A DNA stretch of 15,808 nucleotides from an uncultured Candidatus Saccharibacteria bacterium (GCA_934717805.1 CAKUZG010000016.1:1-15808); one strand, 5' to 3'. Counted from the stretch's first letter, positions 6,459 to 14,549 are shown. Made by a program: numbers and translations. The notes: generated by a model not told the origin, from the letters alone.

Positions 6459-7517
6459 ATGGAACAGGAAAATCAGATTCAGAATGAAAAAGTCCAGTTA
6501 GTTCAAACTGTTATTTCGAATGCTCTGCAAATTATTGACCAGCCACGAGAACGCGAAATAATTAACCGCCGTTTTGGGCTTGGTGAAAAAAAGCAAACAC
6601 TTGAACAAATTGGTGAAAAGCTTGATATTACTCGCGAGCGTGTTCGACAACTTGAAAAAGCTGCACTTATTCGATTAAAAATTGCCGCCGAAAAGGGTAA
6701 TATTGAACATTTAGCCGAAATCGAAAAAAATATTATTCGAAATCTCGCCGAAGTTGGACGAATTTCAAAAACAAAAGAACTCGTTGAAAAAACTATTGAA
6801 TCTGAAGCCGACGATAATCAAATTTTTAACTTTTTATTCATTGCCGAAATTAGCTCAAAATTAGTGCTAGTGCAAGAAAACGATAAATATCGTAGTGCAA
6901 TTGCTAATGCAGAATATGGCGATGAACGAAAAATTAAAAAATCAATCGATGAAATTGTCAATATCATCAAAAAGAATAAAAGTCCAATGACATTAGATCA
7001 ACTCGATGAACAGTTGAACTATGAACACCCAAGCCAGATTAACGCAATTGCTGGAATTTCGAAACTTCTTGCAACCCTAAATGGCCTTTGGGGATTGGAG
7101 AAATGGCCAGCAGTAAATCCAAAAAATATTCGTGATAAAATTTTTGTGATTTTAGAATCTCACAAAGAGCCAATGCATTTTTCAGAAATCGCAGAAGAAA
7201 TTCGAAAGAGCGATTTTAGCCGAAAATCCGTTACAACTCAAGCAATTCACAACGAACTAATCAAAGATAAACGCTTTGTTTTGATTGGTCGCGGAATTTA
7301 CGCCCTCGATACTTGGGGCTTTAAACGTGGAACTGTTGCTGATATTATCACAGCTGTTTTGCGTGAAGCTGGTGAACCACTTTATCGTGACGAAATTGTT
7401 AAACGCGTACTCGAAAAACGCAAAGTTAAAGAAACAACTGTTCTATTAAACCTTCAAAGCAAAAAAGAATTCAAGCGCGTCGCAAAAGCAACCTACGCTT
7501 TAGCAGAAGAAGCTTAA
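6459..7517 (+). CDS. Sigma-70 region 4 / HARE-HTH hybrid DNA-binding protein
   Basis: 352 residues, ATG at 6459 with AAGGGA just upstream. Residues 29-75 are a clear sigma-70 region 4.2: 'REREIINRRFGLGEKKQTLEQIGEKLDITRERVRQLEKAAL' in parts matches the -35-binding helix-turn-helix of RpoD. No sigma region 2 or 3 is present. A helical middle follows. At 160-218 there is a possible degenerate winged helix. Residues 223-288 form a HARE-HTH domain ('PMHFSEIAEEI...FVLIGRGIYAL'), as in the delta subunit of Firmicutes RNA polymerase, and 290-350 a second similar winged helix ('EPLYRDEIVKRVL...TYALAEEA'). It cannot act as a complete sigma factor. It probably binds DNA and/or RNA polymerase as an accessory regulator. 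Transcribed alone, with a complex leader and its own terminator. Domain calls are by motif; function is not known to me. Confidence 0.8.
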   Translation: MEQENQIQNEKVQLVQTVISNALQIIDQPREREIINRRFGLGEKKQTLEQIGEKLDITRERVRQLEKAALIRLKIAAEKGNIEHLAEIEKNIIRNLAEVGRISKTKELVEKTIESEADDNQIFNFLFIAEISSKLVLVQENDKYRSAIANAEYGDERKIKKSIDEIVNIIKKNKSPMTLDQLDEQLNYEHPSQINAIAGISKLLATLNGLWGLEKWPAVNPKNIRDKIFVILESHKEPMHFSEIAEEIRKSDFSRKSVTTQAIHNELIKDKRFVLIGRGIYALDTWGFKRGTVADIITAVLREAGEPLYRDEIVKRVLEKRKVKETTVLLNLQSKKEFKRVAKATYALAEEA

Positions 7518-7524
7518 AATAATT

Positions 7525-7555
7525 AAATCGCTCGTTTTTGAGCGATTTTCTTTTT
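7525..7555 (+). terminator. Rho-independent terminator of the sigma4/HARE gene
   Basis: AAATCGCTC (7525-7533) pairs with GAGCGATTT (7540-7548) across a 6-base loop, followed by a T-rich tail (TTTTCTTTTT). Confidence 0.9.
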
Positions 7556-7584
7556 CGAAAACTAGAAAAAGCATAACCGCCATC

Positions 7585-7613
7585 TTGATTTTTTTACAGT
7601 TTTATGCTATTAT
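7585..7613 (+). promoter_or_regulatory. Promoter of the TraG/VirD4-like gene, near-leaderless
   Basis: TTGATT (7585-7590), a 17-base spacer and TATTAT (7608-7613) with an upstream TGC (extended -10). The expected start site, near 7620, is about 3 bases before the ATG at 7623. No Shine-Dalgarno sequence is present, so the transcript should be essentially leaderless. Confidence 0.7.
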
Positions 7614-7622
7614 TTAAACACT

Positions 7623-10421
7623 ATGATGGCATTTTTTTCAATCTTATTTAACCCTTTCGTTTGGCTAACTATCGTAGCGATTTTAGCTTTTCTAACTTGG
7701 CAAAACTACAAAAAAATCGATAAGCTTAACGTTATGAACACCGACAGTGTTCTTTTGGCGCTTGAAATTCCAAAAACGAATGACAAATCTGAACTTGCCG
7801 CCGAACAACTCCTTGCCAGCTTGCACGGAATTTTGCGTGACTCAACTGAACTAAAAAATAATAACGGCGTCCAAGAACATTTAAGTTTCGAAATCGTATC
7901 CGTTAATGGCGCAATTCGTTTTTATGTTTGGATGCCACGAACTTTGCAAAGTTTTGTTGAAGGGCAGATTTATTCACAATATCCAACAGTTCAAATTTAT
8001 GAGGCAAAAGAAGATTACACGGCAAACTCTGAAAACAAACACGTTATTTATTCTACTGAAATCGATCTAATCGAAAACGAAGCCCTACCAATCAAAACTT
8101 TTGATGGTTTTGAAGTTGACCCACTAGCTGGAATCACTGGAACACTCGCCAAACTCGACGGAACAAACGACCAGCTTTGGATTCAAGTTTTGGCGCGACC
8201 GGTTGCAGATGAATGGCATAAAAAATCAGATGAGTGGGTTAAGAAAGTTAAAGCCGGAAAGAAAGGTTTTAAATTAGATTGGGAATATGTCCTAAAAATA
8301 TTTGAAGCTCTTTGGACGCCGCCAGAAGGCTCGGGCGACACTAAAAGTGAGCCTTCCGACCGTGATAAAACTCGTATTTCGAAAGCCGAAGAAAAAGCCA
8401 CAAAACTTGGTTATCAGGTTAAAATTCGCTTGGCTTATTTGGGTGAGGATGAAAACACCGCAAGACTTCAAATTCAAGCCTTAACTGGAACGTTCAAACA
8501 GTTTAACAGTACAAACCTAAATGGTTTTAAATCTTCAAATTCTTCACTCGATAAAGATAGAATTCGAGATTTTCAGTCGCGAATCTTCTTTGATGGTGGT
8601 TATATTTTAAACATTCAGGAACTCGCAAGTATTTGGCATTTACCGCATACTAACGTGGAAACACCAAATATTGTTTGGGCATCGAGTAAAACTGCTGAAC
8701 CGCCTTCAAAACTACCAATCTTAAACGGCGATCGTGCGCATGATGAAAATATTTCAGCTTTCGGTTTGACTAACTTCCGCGGAATTAATCATCAGTTTGG
8801 AATGCTTCGCCGCGACCGTTCACGTCACCTTTATATTATTGGTCAAACGGGAACCGGAAAATCTGGATCGCTTGAACTTTTGGCGCTTTCAGATATTTTT
8901 CACGGGGAAGGTTATGCGATTATTGACCCACACGGCGATTTTGCGCAAAATAATATGCGCTTTATTCCTGAACATCGTCTAAAAGACGTGATTTACTTCA
9001 ACCCAAGCGATACTGAATTTCCACTTGGATTTAACCCACTTGAAGTCACTGATCCAAGCCGAAAATCAAATATTTCTTCCGAGGTTATCGGCGTTTTAAA
9101 ACGTATGTTTGGCGACTCTTGGGGTCCACGACTTGAATATATTTTGCGTTTCACACTTCTTGCACTCCTTGATCGACCAGAAACAACAATGCTCGACATT
9201 TCACGCATGTTGACTGATGGTGATTTTCGAAAAGAAACACTAACTTACTGTAAAGATGATTCCGTACTACAATTCTGGAAAAAGGAATTTGGTCAATGGG
9301 GTGAAAAACAGGTTAATGAAGCTATCGCACCGATCTTAAACAAGGTTGGAGCTTTCACAGCTAACCCTATTATTCGAAACATTATTGGTCAACCAAAATC
9401 AACCTTTAATATTCGCCAAATCATGGATGAAGGTAAAATCTTGGTTGTAAATCTTTCGAAAGGTTTGATTGGTGAAGACAACGCCTCAGTCCTTGGTTCT
9501 TTCTTGGTGACAAAAATTCAGCTCGCAGCTCAATCGCGCGCCGATATTGAACGCCTTGAAGATCGCCGACCATTCCACCTTTACGTTGACGAGTTTCAAA
9601 ACTTTGCCACCGATTCTTTTGCGGTGATTCTTTCAGAAATTCGAAAATACGGTTTAACATTAACCGTTGCTAACCAATACGTTTCACAGATGACCGACAG
9701 TGTTAAGAATGCAGTCTTTGGAAACGTTGGTTCGATTATCTCATTCCGCGTTTCGGTTGAAGACGCACCAATTTTGGCTGAACAATTTAAACCACAGTTC
9801 GATGCTTCAGACTTAATGAATTTGAATAATCGCCACTTTGTGATGACGATGATTATTAACGGTGAAAAATCAACACCATTTAGTGCGACAACTTTAACTT
9901 TGCCAAAACCTTTTAATGATTTGAGCGCAAAAATCATTGAAAATACTCGCCGAAATTACAGTACACCGCGCGCCGTTATTGAACAACGAATTCGTGATGT
10001 TTTAGTTCCACCCAAAGAACTGATGACAAAAGCTTGGGCCGAACGCAACGGTGTGGAATTTTCGAAAAAAGTTGAAGAAAACGTATTTGCGCCAGTAAAA
10101 AACCAAGGCGTTCAAAAACAAGCTCCTCAAAACCGAAGACCAGCAGTGAATCCGCAAAATTTCGCACCAGCTCAACCAATGTTTGGCGCAACAAAAGTTG
10201 ATTTCTCGCAAGCACCAATTAACGCTAAAAAAATTAGTCCAAATTCTGCCGAGCAAAAAGAACCCGGTTTAGGCTTAAAAGATTTATCGAAAGCATTTGC
10301 AGAAAAAGGAATTGAAATTCCGCAAACTTCAAAAAGGCGCCGAAAACCACGAACAAAAAGTGTTAAGCCGCAACCACGCAACAATCAAGAAAATGAGAAC
10401 AATTTAAAAATTGAGCACTAA
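7623..10421 (+). CDS. Membrane-anchored type IV secretion/conjugation-like ATPase (VirD4/TraG/HerA type)
   Basis: 932 residues. An N-terminal membrane segment (about 7-26) is followed by a cytoplasmic alpha/beta region (about 45-390) that I do not recognise. The P-loop ATPase domain has Walker A GQTGTGKS (407-414), then 'AIIDPHGDF', and Walker B 'LYVDEFQNF' (653-661, acidic pair D656/E657), then 'SEIRKYGLTLTVANQYVSQM', typical of VirD4/TraG and HerA-like DNA-pumping ATPases. The last 110 or so residues are Pro/Gln/Lys-rich and probably disordered. By family knowledge such proteins move or couple DNA or protein at the membrane. No other secretion genes are adjacent, so partners must be elsewhere or the protein acts alone. 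The tandem ATG codons at 7623 and 7626 lie only 10 bases after the -10 box. Function in DNA transfer or uptake is inferred. Confidence 0.82.
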   Translation: MMAFFSILFNPFVWLTIVAILAFLTWQNYKKIDKLNVMNTDSVLLALEIPKTNDKSELAAEQLLASLHGILRDSTELKNNNGVQEHLSFEIVSVNGAIRFYVWMPRTLQSFVEGQIYSQYPTVQIYEAKEDYTANSENKHVIYSTEIDLIENEALPIKTFDGFEVDPLAGITGTLAKLDGTNDQLWIQVLARPVADEWHKKSDEWVKKVKAGKKGFKLDWEYVLKIFEALWTPPEGSGDTKSEPSDRDKTRISKAEEKATKLGYQVKIRLAYLGEDENTARLQIQALTGTFKQFNSTNLNGFKSSNSSLDKDRIRDFQSRIFFDGGYILNIQELASIWHLPHTNVETPNIVWASSKTAEPPSKLPILNGDRAHDENISAFGLTNFRGINHQFGMLRRDRSRHLYIIGQTGTGKSGSLELLALSDIFHGEGYAIIDPHGDFAQNNMRFIPEHRLKDVIYFNPSDTEFPLGFNPLEVTDPSRKSNISSEVIGVLKRMFGDSWGPRLEYILRFTLLALLDRPETTMLDISRMLTDGDFRKETLTYCKDDSVLQFWKKEFGQWGEKQVNEAIAPILNKVGAFTANPIIRNIIGQPKSTFNIRQIMDEGKILVVNLSKGLIGEDNASVLGSFLVTKIQLAAQSRADIERLEDRRPFHLYVDEFQNFATDSFAVILSEIRKYGLTLTVANQYVSQMTDSVKNAVFGNVGSIISFRVSVEDAPILAEQFKPQFDASDLMNLNNRHFVMTMIINGEKSTPFSATTLTLPKPFNDLSAKIIENTRRNYSTPRAVIEQRIRDVLVPPKELMTKAWAERNGVEFSKKVEENVFAPVKNQGVQKQAPQNRRPAVNPQNFAPAQPMFGATKVDFSQAPINAKKISPNSAEQKEPGLGLKDLSKAFAEKGIEIPQTSKRRRKPRTKSVKPQPRNNQENENNLKIEH

Positions 10422-10433
10422 TTTTGCGAATAT

Positions 10434-10461
10434 TTGACAAAAAAAACGATTGTCATAAAAT
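10434..10461 (+). promoter_or_regulatory. Promoter with overlapping inverted repeat for the ABC/Erm operon
   Basis: A consensus -35 TTGACA (10434-10439), a 16-base spacer and TAAAAT (10456-10461). An inverted repeat TGACAA-N9-TTGTCA (10435-10455) runs from the -35 to the edge of the -10, where a bound repressor would block polymerase. No terminator is visible between the preceding stop codon (10421) and this promoter, so read-through is possible. Confidence 0.7.
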
Positions 10462-10485
10462 TGGATTCAGAAAGAAAGGAACAAA

Positions 10486-11178
10486 ATGGATAAAGAAAAG
10501 ATTATAGAAGTTAAAAATCTTGTAAAAGTTTATCGCGATGGAAACACATTTTTTAAAGCATTAAACGGTGTTTCATTCAGTATAAACCAAGGTGAAAGTG
10601 TGGCAATTATCGGAAAATCCGGTAGTGGAAAATCAACTTTAATGCACCTTTTGGCAGCGCTCGATAAACCAAATGAAGGCGAAGTTTTCATTGATGGGCA
10701 AAATATTGCTAAAATGAAAAAACGCAATTTAAACAAACTTCGAAACCAGACTTTTGGCTTTGTTTTTCAACAATTCTTTATGAATCCAAAAGATACGGTT
10801 TTACAAAATGTAATTTTACCACTCAAAATTGCCGGAGTTGGTTCAAGAAAGCGCAAAGAAATTGCTTTAAAAGCTCTTGAAGCTGTTGATTTGGCTGACA
10901 AGGTAAAAAACAAAGCTTCAAATCTTTCTGGTGGACAAAAACAACGCGTTTGCGTGGCGCGAGCAATCGTGAATTCACCAAAGATTATTTTTGCAGATGA
11001 ACCAACCGGAAACCTCGATTCAAAAACAAGTGCAAAAGTTGAAGATTTGCTTTTTGGCTTAAACAAAGAAAAGGGAATTACCCTAGTGATCGTTACACAC
11101 GATGAAGCTTTGGCGCAAAAATGTGATCGCCAAATTCGAATTCAAGATGGCCAAATTATTTCGAAAGGAGAAAACTAA
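10486..11178 (+). CDS. ABC transporter ATP-binding protein (MacB/LolD-like)
   Basis: First gene of a four-gene operon and ATPase of the exporter completed by the next gene; 230 residues, cytoplasmic. Walker A GKSGSGKS (43-50), Q-loop 'FVFQQ' (Q95), signature LSGGQKQR (147-154), Walker B IIFADEP (167-173), D-loop GNLD (175-178) and switch His205 are all intact. The ATG at 10486 follows AGAAAGGA. Its stop codon overlaps the permease start by one base (TAATG at 11176-11180), which implies translational coupling. It has the same family and motif set as the ATPase at 3068 but is clearly a separate paralogue; here ATPase precedes permease, the reverse of the first cassette. Confidence 0.93.
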   Translation: MDKEKIIEVKNLVKVYRDGNTFFKALNGVSFSINQGESVAIIGKSGSGKSTLMHLLAALDKPNEGEVFIDGQNIAKMKKRNLNKLRNQTFGFVFQQFFMNPKDTVLQNVILPLKIAGVGSRKRKEIALKALEAVDLADKVKNKASNLSGGQKQRVCVARAIVNSPKIIFADEPTGNLDSKTSAKVEDLLFGLNKEKGITLVIVTHDEALAQKCDRQIRIQDGQIISKGEN

Positions 11179-12455
11179 TGAAATTTTTAGATATAATTGG
11201 AACTTCGGCTTCAAACTTGTGGCAAAATAAAGGTCGCACCTTTTTAACAATTATTGCTGTTTGCATCGGTTCGTTTACGATTGCATTAACTTCTGCGGTA
11301 AATATGGGCGTAAACGATTACATTCAACGTCAGCTTTCAATTTTTAGTGAAGATTCAATACTTTATTTTAATCCAAAACAAGAAGCCACCACTTTTGGCC
11401 CAAAAGAATATAAAGATGGAAGCAAACAAGTTAATCCAAGATTTTCGCAAGCAACTCTAAATTTAAAAGATGTTGAGAAAATCAACAAAATTCCTAACGT
11501 TAAAAAAGCAGCTTTATATGACTTTATAACTCCTGATTATATTCAATATAAAGACGGCAAAAAGCTCACAATCACAACAGTTGTCGTTGAAGCAGACGGC
11601 CAAAAGTATAACTTCGATTTCTTAGCTGGCAAAAAAGCGGTAAATCGTGGCGAGATTACAATTTCGCAAGATTACCTTGAACCTATGGGTTTTAAAGATG
11701 CTCAAAGCGCAATCGGCAAAGAACTTAAAGTTCAAATCGCGGACACTCTAACGGGCGATAAAAAAATCTTTACTCAAAAAATCACGGGCGTAACAGCTAA
11801 AAGCTTAATTCAATCTGCAATGGTTGTGGTTAGTCGACCAAGCTATGACGACTTTTACGCATTCCAATCTAAAAGTACGCCAAAAGAAGTTAAAGATAGT
11901 AGTTTTGTAGTTTTAGCACAAGTTGACGGTGCAGTTTCTAAAGATAAAATAGATAAAATTAAAAAAGAAGCTGAAAAATTAGGCTATTCAGCAAGCACAG
12001 CTAAAGATCAAGTTGAAACAATCATGAATGTGGTTAATGGAATCACTGGCTCATTGATTGTGTTTGGTGCAATTGCTCTTCTTGCAGCTAGTTTTGGAAT
12101 CATTAACACGCTTTATATGAGTGTGCGTGAACGAACTCGCGAAATTGGCTTAATGAAAGCAATGGGACTCTCAAACGGAAAAATCTTTCAATTATTTAGT
12201 ATTGAAGCAATTTTAATTGGTATTCTTGGTTCAATTTTAGGAATTCTACTCGCCCAAGGTGCAGGAAACACCCTCAATCATGTTGCAATGGATAGTTTCT
12301 TAAAGGGAATGGATGGATTCACGCTAACTAAATTCACACTGCAAAATAATATAGCTATTACCGTAATTATTGCGATTGTAGCCTTTTTAGCTGGTGCTTT
12401 GCCTTCACGAAGCGCAAGTAAAAAAGACCCAATCGAAGCTTTGAGATACGAATAA
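11178..12455 (+). CDS. MacB-type ABC transporter permease
   Basis: 425 residues with standard MacB topology: TM1 about 22-42, an extracytoplasmic MacB-PCD-like domain (about 45-285), then the FtsX core with TM2 291-313, coupling segment 'VRERTREIGLMKAMG' (316-330), TM3 338-362 and TM4 391-409. It ends in the family-typical 'LPSRSASKKDPIEALRYE'. The ribosome-binding site AAAGGAG lies within the end of the ATPase gene, and the start overlaps that gene's stop by one base. Unlike the permease at 1498, its TM3-TM4 loop is short and not low-complexity. With the upstream ATPase it forms an efflux-type complex. Known relatives export macrolides, peptides or lipids; the erm-like neighbour makes an antibiotic substrate a reasonable guess, not a demonstrated one. 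Confidence 0.92.
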   Translation: MKFLDIIGTSASNLWQNKGRTFLTIIAVCIGSFTIALTSAVNMGVNDYIQRQLSIFSEDSILYFNPKQEATTFGPKEYKDGSKQVNPRFSQATLNLKDVEKINKIPNVKKAALYDFITPDYIQYKDGKKLTITTVVVEADGQKYNFDFLAGKKAVNRGEITISQDYLEPMGFKDAQSAIGKELKVQIADTLTGDKKIFTQKITGVTAKSLIQSAMVVVSRPSYDDFYAFQSKSTPKEVKDSSFVVLAQVDGAVSKDKIDKIKKEAEKLGYSASTAKDQVETIMNVVNGITGSLIVFGAIALLAASFGIINTLYMSVRERTREIGLMKAMGLSNGKIFQLFSIEAILIGILGSILGILLAQGAGNTLNHVAMDSFLKGMDGFTLTKFTLQNNIAITVIIAIVAFLAGALPSRSASKKDPIEALRYE

Positions 12456-13196
12456 ATGGTTCGAAAACACCGCATTTCACAAAATTTCTTGCGTTCGCCA
12501 CGAATAGCACTAATGCTCGTTGGGCATAGTAATATTCGAAAACGCGATTTTACGCTAGATATTGGCGCTGGAAGCGGTGTTTTTACTTTTGCTCTTAGCA
12601 AGAAATCTGCACAAGTTTTAGCGATTGAGTTTGATAATGAAACTTTCAAAAAATTAAAAAATAACACTAAAAATCTTGAAAATGTCGAGGTTTTGCGTGC
12701 AGATTTCTTACACTTCAACCTCTCAAAATTGCCTCAAAATTATAAAGTTTGTGCAAATATTCCGTTTCATTTGAGTTCGCCTATCATTCAAAAACTCGCA
12801 AACACCCAAAATTCACCAAAAAGCATTTATTTAATTTTACAAAAACAATTCGCGCGTAAGCTAATCGCCAGCGAACAAAATTTCACTTCGGCCCTGGGCG
12901 TAAAAACTTTTCCTTTTTTCGAAAATAAAATAAAGAAACCGCTCCGCAAGACCGATTTTACACCACCACCAGCCGTTGAAACCGTATTTTTTGAAATGAA
13001 ACGGCGAGAAACTCCATTAATTTCGAAAGAAGAACAACCAATTTTTAACGATTTTATCGATAAGATGTTCGCCACTCCAGAATTTTATAAAAAACATTGT
13101 GGCTTAAAGTTTAAAACCAAAAAACCAAGCGAATTAAAAGGTGAAGATTGGATTGAAATCTGGCAATTTAATAAAAATTTTGATAGAATGGAGTAA
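12456..13196 (+). CDS. rRNA adenine N6-methyltransferase, Erm/KsgA family (Erm-like)
   Basis: 246 residues; SAM-dependent methyltransferase acting on rRNA adenine. N-terminal 'SQNFL' (8-12), SAM motif I LDIGAGSG (34-41), acidic Glu58 in 'AIEFD', Asp83 in 'RADFL', and the catalytic motif IV N-I-P-F (101-104) in 'ANIPFHLSSPI'. 'QKQFARKL' and the 'RRETPLI' segment before a helical C-terminus resemble Erm proteins (23S A2058) more than KsgA (16S), which usually has 'GQNFL' and 'NLPYNI'. The ATG follows the permease stop codon directly with no gap, and no strong ribosome-binding site is visible, so translation is probably coupled. Next to an exporter, macrolide/lincosamide-type ribosome protection is the most economical reading. 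It could still be the housekeeping RsmA if no other copy exists in the genome. Confidence 0.82.
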   Translation: MVRKHRISQNFLRSPRIALMLVGHSNIRKRDFTLDIGAGSGVFTFALSKKSAQVLAIEFDNETFKKLKNNTKNLENVEVLRADFLHFNLSKLPQNYKVCANIPFHLSSPIIQKLANTQNSPKSIYLILQKQFARKLIASEQNFTSALGVKTFPFFENKIKKPLRKTDFTPPPAVETVFFEMKRRETPLISKEEQPIFNDFIDKMFATPEFYKKHCGLKFKTKKPSELKGEDWIEIWQFNKNFDRME

Positions 13197-13198
13197 TT

Positions 13199-14515
13199 AT
13201 GGCACGAAAAATTAAGTTTGAGACAGTTAAGTTTGATAAAATCACCCCTGGCGGACAGGCTTTGGGAACGCTCGAATCGGGCAAAAAAATCTTTGCGTGG
13301 GGCGTTTTGCCGAATGAGACCGCCAAAGTTCAAATTACCAAAAATAAATCGAGTTTTGCGGAAGGTTTTGCGATTGAAATTTTCGAAAAATCAGCTGAAA
13401 GAATTGAACCAAAAGACAGCGAAAGTTTTCTTTCAACCAGCCCGTGGCAGATTTTTAATTTTGATTTCGAGCAAAAAACCAAGCAAGAGTTAATTCTTGA
13501 AAGTTTCCGCCAAGAAAAAATTGAGTTAAAAAATCAAGAAGAATTTTATTCTGACGGAAAAATTTTTGAATACCGCAATAAGGTGGAATTTTCATTTTGG
13601 TGGGAAAAATCCGAACAAGATGAAAACGACGGCGAATTAAATTTGGCATTTTTTAGACGCGGCGAAAAGGGAAAAATACCAGTAAAAGGCACAAGTTTGG
13701 CAATGCCAGAAATCAATCAAGCTGGCCAAAAAGTGCTTGAAATTTTGCGCGCAAGAAAAACACCAAGCCGAGATTTAAAAACTTTGTTGATTCGTGCCAG
13801 TCAAAAGGGTGAAATTTCAGCCCAGCTTTATGTGAAAGATGAAAACTTTACAATTTTCAGCGAGCAAGAGCTTTCGAAGCTCAACTTTAAAAACTTCGAA
13901 ATTATCTTTTCGAATCCAAAGTCGCCAGCTAGCGTGATTACCAAAAGGCTTCAAAACTCAACAGATCAAAAACTACAAGATTCTGTGCTGGGGATTGACT
14001 TCAATTATGCAACGGAAAGCTTTTTTCAGATCAATTTGCCGGTTTATGAGCAAGCTTTGCGCGATATGCAAAAATTCATCGATACATCAAAACCAACGGT
14101 CGACTTATATTCTGGTGTGGGTTCAATTGGGCTTACGATTGGCGCGGGCGATTTAACCTTGGTGGAAATCAACGAATTTGCGGTGGATGAAATGCAAAAA
14201 AACATCAAAAAGTTAAATAGAGAAGAAACCGCAAAAGCTATCTTGGCGCCAAGCGAGAAAGCGCTGGAGTTTATCAAAAAAGGTTCAAACCTAATTGTTG
14301 ACCCACCAAGAGCCGGAATGAACCGTGAAGTTTGTGAGAAAATTCTTGAAATTGAGCCAGAAAAAGTAATTTATCTAAGCTGTAACCCAGCAACTCAAGC
14401 GCGCGATGCGGCAATTTTGAGTAAAAAATACGAGATAACTTATGTGCGTGGCTATAACTTTTTCCCACGAACACCACATATTGAAAACTTAATTGTATTG
14501 AAACTAAAAAAATAA
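13199..14515 (+). CDS. RumA/TrmA-family RNA (uracil-C5)-methyltransferase
   Basis: 438 residues. An N-terminal TRAM-like beta domain (about 1-62, 'DKITPGGQALGTLESGKKIFAWGVLPNE') precedes a SAM methyltransferase domain. 'ESFFQINLPVYEQAL' (273-287), SAM motif 'VDLYSGVGSIGLTIG' (301-315), 'DPPRAGM' (368-374), catalytic Cys395 in 'LSCNPATQARD' and Glu429 in 'HIENLIVLKL' match the RumA/RlmCD/TrmA mechanism, in which the cysteine attacks uracil C6. The four cysteines that hold a 4Fe-4S cluster in E. coli RumA are absent: the equivalent stretch reads 'STSPWQ' (79-84), and the protein has only two cysteines. The likely target is 23S rRNA, but tRNA cannot be excluded. GGAG at 13190-13193 inside the end of the erm-like gene is its ribosome-binding site, so it is the fourth gene of the operon. 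Confidence 0.9.
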   Translation: MARKIKFETVKFDKITPGGQALGTLESGKKIFAWGVLPNETAKVQITKNKSSFAEGFAIEIFEKSAERIEPKDSESFLSTSPWQIFNFDFEQKTKQELILESFRQEKIELKNQEEFYSDGKIFEYRNKVEFSFWWEKSEQDENDGELNLAFFRRGEKGKIPVKGTSLAMPEINQAGQKVLEILRARKTPSRDLKTLLIRASQKGEISAQLYVKDENFTIFSEQELSKLNFKNFEIIFSNPKSPASVITKRLQNSTDQKLQDSVLGIDFNYATESFFQINLPVYEQALRDMQKFIDTSKPTVDLYSGVGSIGLTIGAGDLTLVEINEFAVDEMQKNIKKLNREETAKAILAPSEKALEFIKKGSNLIVDPPRAGMNREVCEKILEIEPEKVIYLSCNPATQARDAAILSKKYEITYVRGYNFFPRTPHIENLIVLKLKK

Positions 14516-14521
14516 CTCTCA

Positions 14522-14549
14522 TTAGACAGTCTGACGCTCAGCAGTCTAA
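14522..14549 (+). repeat. Imperfect hairpin downstream of the methyltransferase
   Basis: TTAGAC pairs with GTCTAA at the ends and CTGA with TCAG inside around a CGC loop, with a small internal loop between. No T-run follows. It may stabilise the operon's 3' end. Nothing else is recognisable between it and the terminator at 14585. Confidence 0.5.

Larger units (their letters stand above)
547..13388. repeat. Dispersed over-represented palindromic octamer TTTCGAAA (23 copies)
   Basis: Copies start at 547, 779, 1398, 2109, 3121, 3290, 3435, 3735, 3768, 4610, 5353, 6232, 7067, 7553, 7886, 8377, 9225, 9454, 10060, 11159, 12917, 13021 and 13381. They fall in different codon phases (Ile-Ser-Lys, Phe-Glu, Phe-Arg-Lys) and in intergenic hairpins. 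None was found after 13388. The span listed here is the range of copies, not one element. Confidence 0.85.

Noticed and set aside
1498..13196. The two ABC cassettes as a recent duplication
   Set aside because: Gene order differs, permease lengths differ (520 and 425 residues), and the proteins are only family-level similar.
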